A stretch of DNA of 9,456 nt from Archangium sp. (GTDB taxonomy: Bacteria; Myxococcota; Myxococcia; Myxococcales; Myxococcaceae), in contig JAEUJR010000308.1 in the NCBI GenBank assembly GCA_016793585.1, forward strand, positions 1-9,456, in the 5' to 3' direction. Below, piece after piece: positions 5,066 through 9,456 of this stretch. Numbering within the stretch: position 1 is the first letter of the stretch; each line of letters starts with the position of its first letter. Under the pieces are notes generated by a model. That model did not search any database. It was not told the origin of the DNA and saw only the letters and a list, made by a program, of their open reading frames with translations. A program made the translations under genes and the position numbers.

Positions 5066-5943
5066 AGCTCGCGCACTTCTCCGACATTCACGTCACGCAC
5101 TTTCCCCTCTCGGGTGGCTTCGCGCTCAAGCGGCTCGCGGCGGTGACGAGCTATTCCTTCGCGGGCCGCGGCAAACACTTCGAGGGCAGCGACCAGCGCA
5201 TCGCGGCGCTGCTGGCGCACGTGGAGTCGCAGAACGTCGACCACGCCCTCTGCACTGGCGATCTCACGGGCGTGGCCACCGAGCGTGAACTCGACCGGGC
5301 CGCTGAGTTGTTCGGCGACCGGCTGCGTGAGCCCGGGCGCTACACCGTCATTCCCGGCAACCACGACCGCTACGTCTCGAGCGCCAGGGGCCTCTTCGAG
5401 AAACACTTCGCGACGCTGTGTGAAGGCGCCTCGTTCCCCGCGGTGAAGCACCTGCCGTCGGGCGTGACGCTCGTGCTGCTCGACGCCGCGCGGCCCACGT
5501 CGCTCATCGACTCGTCGGGGCTCGTCGGCGAGGCGCAGCGCTCGAAGGCCCTCTCGATTCTCAGCGACCCCTCGCTGAAAGACCGCTTCGTCATCGTCGC
5601 GCTGCACTACGGGCTGTTGCGCATGACGGGCAAGCGCGACTCGCGCCCACACGGCCTTCGTGACGACGTCGAGCTGATGCACCTGCTCGACCGCGCCGAC
5701 GTCTCGGTCGACCTCGTGCTGCACGGCCACCTGCACCGACCGTTCACCATTCGCACGAAGCAGCGCCACGTCATCAACGCCGGCAGCGCGACCGACCTGC
5801 ACATGCGCTGTGGCTACAACGTCTACGACATCGACGTGGCGGCGCGGCGGGTGGCGGTGACCCGGCACTGGTGGAACCGCGAGGCCGGCCGCTACGAACA
5901 CGACACCGGCCACGCGCTCAACGTCACGCTCACCACCCGCTGA
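5062..5943 (+). CDS. calcineurin-like metallophosphoesterase
   Basis: This 293-aa protein is a binuclear metal phosphoesterase (Metallophos superfamily, resembling class III cyclic-nucleotide phosphodiesterases of the CpdA type). All metal-site blocks are present in order: DIH (Asp8, His10), GDLT (Asp67), GNHD (Asn100, His101), ALHY (His182) and HGHLH (His223, His225). No signal peptide or membrane segment is seen, so it is probably cytosolic. An insertion at about 14-45, between the first and second blocks, is rich in Gly and aromatic residues. The substrate cannot be told from the sequence: cyclic nucleotides, phosphosugars or lipid intermediates are all possible. The ATG overlaps the manA stop by 4 nt, which shows translational coupling and hints at a shared sugar-phosphate or envelope role. 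Confidence 0.9.
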   Translation: MKLAHFSDIHVTHFPLSGGFALKRLAAVTSYSFAGRGKHFEGSDQRIAALLAHVESQNVDHALCTGDLTGVATERELDRAAELFGDRLREPGRYTVIPGNHDRYVSSARGLFEKHFATLCEGASFPAVKHLPSGVTLVLLDAARPTSLIDSSGLVGEAQRSKALSILSDPSLKDRFVIVALHYGLLRMTGKRDSRPHGLRDDVELMHLLDRADVSVDLVLHGHLHRPFTIRTKQRHVINAGSATDLHMRCGYNVYDIDVAARRVAVTRHWWNREAGRYEHDTGHALNVTLTTR

Positions 5944-5970
5944 CGCGAAGCAACACCTTCGTGACGTGAT

Positions 5971-5994
5971 CGGCCTGTGGCCGTTGGCTAGGGT
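5971..5994 (+). promoter_or_regulatory. small hairpin and possible -10 element upstream of the 199-aa gene
   Basis: CGGCC-TGT-GGCCG (5971-5983) is a perfect 5-bp stem lacking a T-tract, so it is weak as a terminator for the metallophosphoesterase. It is followed by TAGGGT (5989-5994), a plausible GC-organism -10 box 30 nt upstream of the next ATG. The matching -35 (GTGATC at 17-nt spacing) is poor. Confidence 0.25.
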
Positions 5995-6024
5995 TCGACG
6001 CCTCTCGCAGTCACCGGAGCCCCC

Positions 6025-6624
6025 ATGCCGCCCGTGAACCTGAAGAAGCTCGTCGACGCGAAGCTCGCGCAGCCGAAGATCACGCCCGACGACGCGCGCG
6101 AAGTGCTCGAGGTGGTGAAGAAGGACAAGAAGTTCTCGGCCTCCGAGGTGAAGCAGCTCGAGCGCCTGGCCTCGCTGCCGAAGAGCCGCTTCGAGAAGCG
6201 CGACGAGTACATTCCCAACCCGTACGACCCCGAAGACGGCGTCACGGTGAAGGCCGACCCGAAGAAGTGGATCGATGGGACCCTCGAGCTCGCGACCGCG
6301 AAGCTCAACGTGGCCAGCTCGATTCCCGAGATCACCGTGAAGCTCAGCGCCCCCAAGGAGTTCGAGATCGAAGACTGGGGCTCGCACCTCGCGCGCACCC
6401 TCGACGTCACGGTCTCGGGCAAGACCGCCTCGAAGGACGGCACCATCGCCTTCACCTACGGGTCGCGGAACATCTCGGTGCCGGTGAAGAAGGGCGAAGA
6501 CCTCGAGAAGGTGATCAACCGCCTCGAGTCGGCGCTGCTCAAGAAGGAAGGCTCGCTCGAGATCGACGGTTGGTTCGACAAGAACAAGACGGGCAAGCAG
6601 ACCATCAAGTTCGAAGTGCTCTGA
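6025..6624 (+). CDS. hypothetical lysine-rich 199-aa protein
   Basis: I do not recognise this protein. It starts at an ATG with GGAG five bases upstream, has no signal peptide or membrane segment, contains no cysteine and is about 14% lysine. Residues 5-56 look like paired helices separated by short polar turns (KITPDDAREVLEVVKKDKKF, then SASEVKQLERLASL), loosely like an EF-hand or dockerin-type helical repeat but without calcium-loop acids. A short linker with NPYDPEDG (65-72) follows. Residues about 85-199 alternate beta-like stretches (EITVKLSA, LDVTVSGK, GTIAFTYG, NISVPV) with a final helix (EDLEKVINRLESALL) and a closing strand. This suggests a cytosolic, helical N-terminus plus a beta-sandwich-like C-terminus. 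Codon use matches its neighbours. It is probably monocistronic and ends flush against the convergent 150-aa gene. Confidence 0.82.
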   Translation: MPPVNLKKLVDAKLAQPKITPDDAREVLEVVKKDKKFSASEVKQLERLASLPKSRFEKRDEYIPNPYDPEDGVTVKADPKKWIDGTLELATAKLNVASSIPEITVKLSAPKEFEIEDWGSHLARTLDVTVSGKTASKDGTIAFTYGSRNISVPVKKGEDLEKVINRLESALLKKEGSLEIDGWFDKNKTGKQTIKFEVL

Positions 6625-7077
6625 TCAGACGCCGTCCTTCCAGCGCAGCCACTGCACGCGGGCGGCGTCGAGGTCGCCCATCGTGAGCGAGACCGCCGCG
6701 TCGTCGAGGCCCAGCGCCTTCAACGCTTCGACGGCGCCGAGCTTGCGCAGCGAGGTCGCCTCGTCGATCCACTCCGCCTGACCAGGCGTGACCTCGAGGT
6801 ACCGAAACCGGTTCACCTTCGGCTGAGGCCCAGCGACTGCGAACTGACGAGGGGTCATCGACTCGATCACGTACAGCGAAGGCCTGAGCGTGGCGACGTA
6901 CGGCTCCTGCTTCGGCCACGTCACGCGATCGTCGACCGTGGGGTAGAGCGGAGCGCTGGCGTTCGCCGAAAGCCGCCGAATCAAGGCGTGCGTGGTGCGT
7001 TCGTCGCTCTCGACGGTCACGCCGGGAGCGTTCGTGGTGACGATCGTTCCGCCCGGCAGCTCGACACGCGCGCCCAT
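6625..7077 (-). CDS. hypothetical 150-aa protein downstream of the two-receiver gene
   Basis: I do not recognise this protein. It is soluble, without signal peptide, membrane segment or cysteine. The N-terminal 20 residues (ELPGGTIVTTNAPGVTVES) look like a beta hairpin; a Trp/Tyr-rich middle (VTWPKQEPYVATLRPSLYVI) and a C-terminal helical part (about 100-150, ending in QWLRWKDGV) follow. The ATG at 7077 lies 4 nt after the TGA of the 595-aa receiver protein, so the two are almost surely translated from one message. Its function may be linked to that signalling protein, as a partner or an output component, but nothing in its sequence shows this. Its stop touches the stop of the convergent plus-strand gene with no intervening base. 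Confidence 0.78.
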   Translation of the reverse strand: MGARVELPGGTIVTTNAPGVTVESDERTTHALIRRLSANASAPLYPTVDDRVTWPKQEPYVATLRPSLYVIESMTPRQFAVAGPQPKVNRFRYLEVTPGQAEWIDEATSLRKLGAVEALKALGLDDAAVSLTMGDLDAARVQWLRWKDGV

Positions 7078-7081
7078 CGGC

Positions 7082-8869
7082 TCACGACTGCAGCACGACC
7101 ACGCCTCGGCGCAGAAGGTCCTTCACGACTGCAGCGACCTCCATGGGCGTCACCTGGAGGCGGTTGATCACCTCGACGGGCGTGAGCCGCTGCTCGCACA
7201 GCAGGCGCGCGACCGGCAGCCACGCCGGCGGGCCCACCGTCAGGTAGAGGCGATAGAGCTCTTCGTCGGGCACGAGCGACTTCGCCTTCGAGAGCTGATC
7301 TTCGCGCGCCCGCTTCTGCTCGTCGTTGAGCCACGGCACGAGCCGGGCGAGGGTCGCCTCGGTGGAGTGCCGCGCGAAGCCCTCCTCTGGGGCGCGCCCA
7401 TCGCGGGCGAGCGACCCCTCCGACTGCCTCGCCATGAGGAACGTGCAGAGCGCACGATCGCCGTTCATCGACGACGTGCCCATCTTCGCCGTCATCTGCG
7501 CCAGCCGGCCGCCTTCGAACCACGCGCGCCAGATGCCCCAGGCGTCGCGCGCATCGAGCTGACCCGAGAACCGCGCCGTCGAGAGCGCCTTGAGCACCCA
7601 CTGCGGGCCGAGCGCGCCGAACATGAACGAGAGGCCACCTTCGGGAGGCAGGTTGCGCAGGAAGCGGCGCCGCGGCTCGACCAGCTCTTTCACCTGCGCC
7701 TCGAGCGCCGTCAGCCGCAGCGTCTTCGGGAAGTACGCCTGGGCGCCCGCGTGCAGGAGCCGCAGCGACTCACGGTAGTCGTCCTGCGCCGAGAAGAGCG
7801 CGACCGGCACCTCGTGCGTGCGCACGTCTTCACGAATGAGCCGCAACAGGCCCCAGCCATCGAGCCGCGGCATGTTGAGATCGGCCACCACCACGTCGAA
7901 GGACTGCGCGGCGAGCAGGCTCAAGGCCTCGACACCGTCTCCTGCGGTCTTCACCGGGTAGCCCTTCTTGGTGAAGTAGCTCGCGAGCATGGTGACGACC
8001 GCGGGGTCGTCGTCGACGAAGAGAATCGGCGTGCGGCCTGCTTCGAGATCGACGGCGGGCGCTGGAGCAGCAGGTGGTGGAGCAGACGGCGGTGGCAGCG
8101 GCGTGCCGGCGAGAATGGGCGGCTCGGGCAGCGCCTGCACGATGGGCACCTCGCCCGTCGTGGTGCGCGTGGGCACCGTGTTCTCGCGGTACGTCATCAT
8201 GTACGGGTCGCTGCCGGAGTCGCTCTCGAAGTCGACGACGCCGGCGGTGCCCTCGGCGCCTTCAGTGAACGTCCACGAGACCTGCAGCCGCGACATCGCC
8301 GCGAGCGCGCTCTGCATCGTCTGCTGCTGGTACCGCGCGCTCTTGAGCACGCCGCGCACGAAGAACGCCCGGCCTTCGTCGTGGCTGCCCACCACGAGCC
8401 CTCCGGTTCGGCGCGCCCGCATCACGTGCTGGAGCAGCCCGTTGATCTCGTTCGGCCCTCCCCGGCCGCGCACGATGCCCGTGCGCTCGGGCAGCTCGGC
8501 CAGCAGCATGCGCAGCCTCGAGAGGTGCAGGCGCGCGTTGAACGGCTCCTGGAGCACCTCGACCACCCCCGTGCGCATCGGACGGACGAAGACCTCGTCT
8601 TGTGTGTCCTTGCAGAGCAGGGCGACGGGCACGCTCGCCGCGCCCGCGCTGTCGAGTCGCGCGAGCAGCGTCGCCAGCTGCGGGCTGCCGAGATCGGCGT
8701 GCACCAGCAACAGCGTCGGCGTGAAGTCGCGCGACATCGCCTGGAACTCCGACGGAGCGAACGTGCACCAGGCGACCTGAAAGCCGCCGTTGTCGATCGC
8801 AAGGCCGACCCGCTGAGCGGCATCCTGATCAGCGTCGACGATGAGAATGCGCGTTTCGCTCTTCGCCAT
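7082..8869 (-). CDS. two-receiver regulator with putative DUF4388/PATAN-like modules
   Basis: This 595-aa cytosolic protein has several parts. Residues 6-125 form a receiver-like fold whose phospho-acceptor place is His57 (LLLVHADLG), whose acidic pocket is partly lost (Ala13), and whose Thr and Lys positions are Cys86 and Glu108, so it is probably not phosphorylated. Residues about 140-204 and 412-492 resemble DUF4388/PATAN modules (GLLQHVMRARRTGGLVV; LSTARFSGQLDA; FEGGRLAQM). A Pro/Ala-rich linker (248-273) precedes a canonical receiver at 281-398 with Asp286-288, phospho-acceptor Asp330 (ADLNMPRLDG), Ser360 and Lys382. The C-terminus (534-595) looks like a small winged helix, without clear proof of DNA binding. 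No histidine kinase is nearby, so it may be an orphan regulator. The ATG at 8869 is the only start before an in-frame TAG and lacks a good ribosome binding site. Confidence 0.9.
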   Translation of the reverse strand: MAKSETRILIVDADQDAAQRVGLAIDNGGFQVAWCTFAPSEFQAMSRDFTPTLLLVHADLGSPQLATLLARLDSAGAASVPVALLCKDTQDEVFVRPMRTGVVEVLQEPFNARLHLSRLRMLLAELPERTGIVRGRGGPNEINGLLQHVMRARRTGGLVVGSHDEGRAFFVRGVLKSARYQQQTMQSALAAMSRLQVSWTFTEGAEGTAGVVDFESDSGSDPYMMTYRENTVPTRTTTGEVPIVQALPEPPILAGTPLPPPSAPPPAAPAPAVDLEAGRTPILFVDDDPAVVTMLASYFTKKGYPVKTAGDGVEALSLLAAQSFDVVVADLNMPRLDGWGLLRLIREDVRTHEVPVALFSAQDDYRESLRLLHAGAQAYFPKTLRLTALEAQVKELVEPRRRFLRNLPPEGGLSFMFGALGPQWVLKALSTARFSGQLDARDAWGIWRAWFEGGRLAQMTAKMGTSSMNGDRALCTFLMARQSEGSLARDGRAPEEGFARHSTEATLARLVPWLNDEQKRAREDQLSKAKSLVPDEELYRLYLTVGPPAWLPVARLLCEQRLTPVEVINRLQVTPMEVAAVVKDLLRRGVVVLQS

Positions 8870-8878
8870 GCGGCCCCG

Positions 8879-8884
8879 ACGCTA
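8879..8884 (-). promoter_or_regulatory. possible -10 element for the two-receiver gene
   Basis: TAGCGT on the minus strand ends 9 nt before the ATG. Together with the missing ribosome binding site this suggests a leaderless or very short-leader transcript. The best -35 at 17-nt spacing (CTGGCG) matches only 3 of 6 positions. Confidence 0.22.
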
Positions 8885-8982
8885 CAGCGAATCGGCCCGC
8901 TCGCCAGTTGATGGGAGCCGCCCTTGCCGCAGACTCCCCTCGCCGTGACGCTGCGGTATGGTGCACGCCCTCCGGGGAGCCC

Positions 8983-9456
8983 ATGAACCACCAGAAACTC
9001 GCGATCGTCGGCGTCATTCTTTCGTTGTCGGTCTTCTCCTGCGCACCACCGGTGCCGAAGTGCACGGCCGCGACCTGTGCGAGCGGCTGCTGCTCTGCGA
9101 CTGGAGCCTGTGAGACGGGCTCCTCGTCTGCGGCCTGCGGCAGGGGCGGAGCGACCTGTACGAGCTGCACCATCGGCAACGTCTGCAACGCGGGCGTCTG
9201 CATGCCGACCTCGACTGGCACCGGCGGAGGGTTCGTGAGCGGTGGCGGTACCACGACGGCTGGCGGCACCGCGACGGCGGGCGGCACCGCGACGGCCGGC
9301 GGCACGGCGACGGCGGGCGGCACCGCGACGGCTGGCGGCACCGCGACGGCTGGCGGCACGGCGACGGCCGGCGGCACCGCGACGGCTGGCGGCACGGCGA
9401 CGGCTGGCGGCACCGCGACGGCTGGCGGCACCGCGACGGCTGGCGGCACGGCGACG
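8983..9456 (+). CDS. Cys-rich lipoprotein with GGTATA repeat region (partial)
   Basis: An ATG at 8983, 3 nt after GGGGAG, opens a frame of 158 codons with no stop before the window end. The N-terminus is a type II signal peptide: Lys5, hydrophobic core LAIVGVILSLSVF, and lipobox VFSC with the lipidated Cys20, so the mature protein should be membrane-anchored and surface or periplasmic. Residues 27-73 carry ten cysteines (27, 32, 36, 37, 43, 52, 59, 62, 68, 73) including CNAGVC, probably a small disulfide-bonded domain. A Gly/Ser/Thr linker leads into tandem GGTATA units from residue 88 to the edge, likely a flexible spacer carrying a C-terminal domain outside the window. This layout is common among myxobacterial lipoproteins. 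It is transcribed divergently from the two-receiver gene; TATGGT at 8957-8962 is a possible -10. Confidence 0.85.
   Translation, partial: MNHQKLAIVGVILSLSVFSCAPPVPKCTAATCASGCCSATGACETGSSSAACGRGGATCTSCTIGNVCNAGVCMPTSTGTGGGFVSGGGTTTAGGTATAGGTATAGGTATAGGTATAGGTATAGGTATAGGTATAGGTATAGGTATAGGTATAGGTAT
9244..9456 (+). repeat. 18-bp tandem repeat encoding GGTATA, 11 complete copies plus a partial
   Basis: Eleven complete in-frame 18-bp units (GGCGGCACCGCGACGGCT and variants) are followed by 15 bases of a twelfth at the window edge. The first unit is divergent (GGT and ACG for codons 2 and 4, giving GGTTTA). The others differ only at the third bases of codon 3 (ACC or ACG) and codon 6 (GCT, GCC or GCG), all synonymous. 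Copy number is likely to vary by slippage or recombination and to be misassembled in short-read data. Confidence 0.97.

Noticed and set aside
4840..6387. 515-aa minus-strand open frame
   Set aside because: Antisense to manA, the metallophosphoesterase and the 199-aa gene, all better supported; the translation is low-complexity Arg/Val/Glu.
6992..8911. 639-aa plus-strand open frame
   Set aside because: Antisense to the two-receiver gene; Arg/His-rich composition without any domain, typical of a shadow frame in GC-rich DNA.
8829..9449. Minus-strand open frame encoding a Pro/Val/Ala repeat (PPAVAV)
   Set aside because: It is the antisense of the lipoprotein repeat, whose 18-bp periodicity keeps several frames open. 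The plus strand has a ribosome binding site, signal peptide and lipobox, and the minus frame runs into the two-receiver gene.
9244..9456. CRISPR array
   Set aside because: The 18-bp units are directly abutting with no spacers and code in frame for a constant hexapeptide.

Overview
The window is GC-rich (visibly about two-thirds G+C) with densely packed genes. It most likely comes from a myxobacterium (Myxococcota). This is inferred from a receiver protein built around putative DUF4388/PATAN-like modules, a Cys-rich lipoprotein followed by a long Gly/Thr/Ala hexapeptide repeat, and lineage-specific hypothetical proteins. No rRNA, tRNA, CRISPR array, insertion sequence or attachment site was seen.

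Positions 1-1510, minus strand: a membrane-lipid group. A sphingomyelin-synthase-like PAP2_C enzyme overlaps a GtrA-family membrane protein by 4 nt. After a 177-nt gap comes the N-terminal end of an MGDG-synthase-type glycosyltransferase that runs off the left edge. A 10-codon ORF with a good ribosome binding site abuts the glycosyltransferase start as TGATG.

Positions 1657-3904: a peroxide and iron stress island. Reading leftwards are a cysteine-free Fur-family regulator (PerR/Irr-like), a 2-Cys peroxiredoxin AhpC with a third mycobacterial-type Cys, and an AhpD-type disulfide reductase. Reading rightwards from the same 108-bp spacer is a Dps ferroxidase. The spacer holds an imperfect 8-1-8 palindrome that looks like a Fur/PerR operator, placed to control both directions. 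A strong hairpin separates ahpC from ahpD.

Positions 3920-5943, plus strand: a type I mannose-6-phosphate isomerase (GTG start, 15 nt after dps) and a calcineurin-like metallophosphoesterase that overlaps it by 4 nt. These may be co-transcribed with dps.

Positions 6025-8869: an unrecognised lysine-rich 199-aa protein on plus ends exactly where an unrecognised 150-aa protein on minus ends, with no base between the stops. The 150-aa gene lies 4 nt downstream of a 595-aa two-receiver protein. In that protein the first receiver has lost its phosphorylation residues and the second is intact.

Positions 8983-9456, plus strand: the start of a lipoprotein with a lipobox, ten further cysteines, then eleven and five-sixths copies of an 18-bp repeat encoding GGTATA. 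It runs off the right edge. Its antisense frame is also open but is rejected as a gene.
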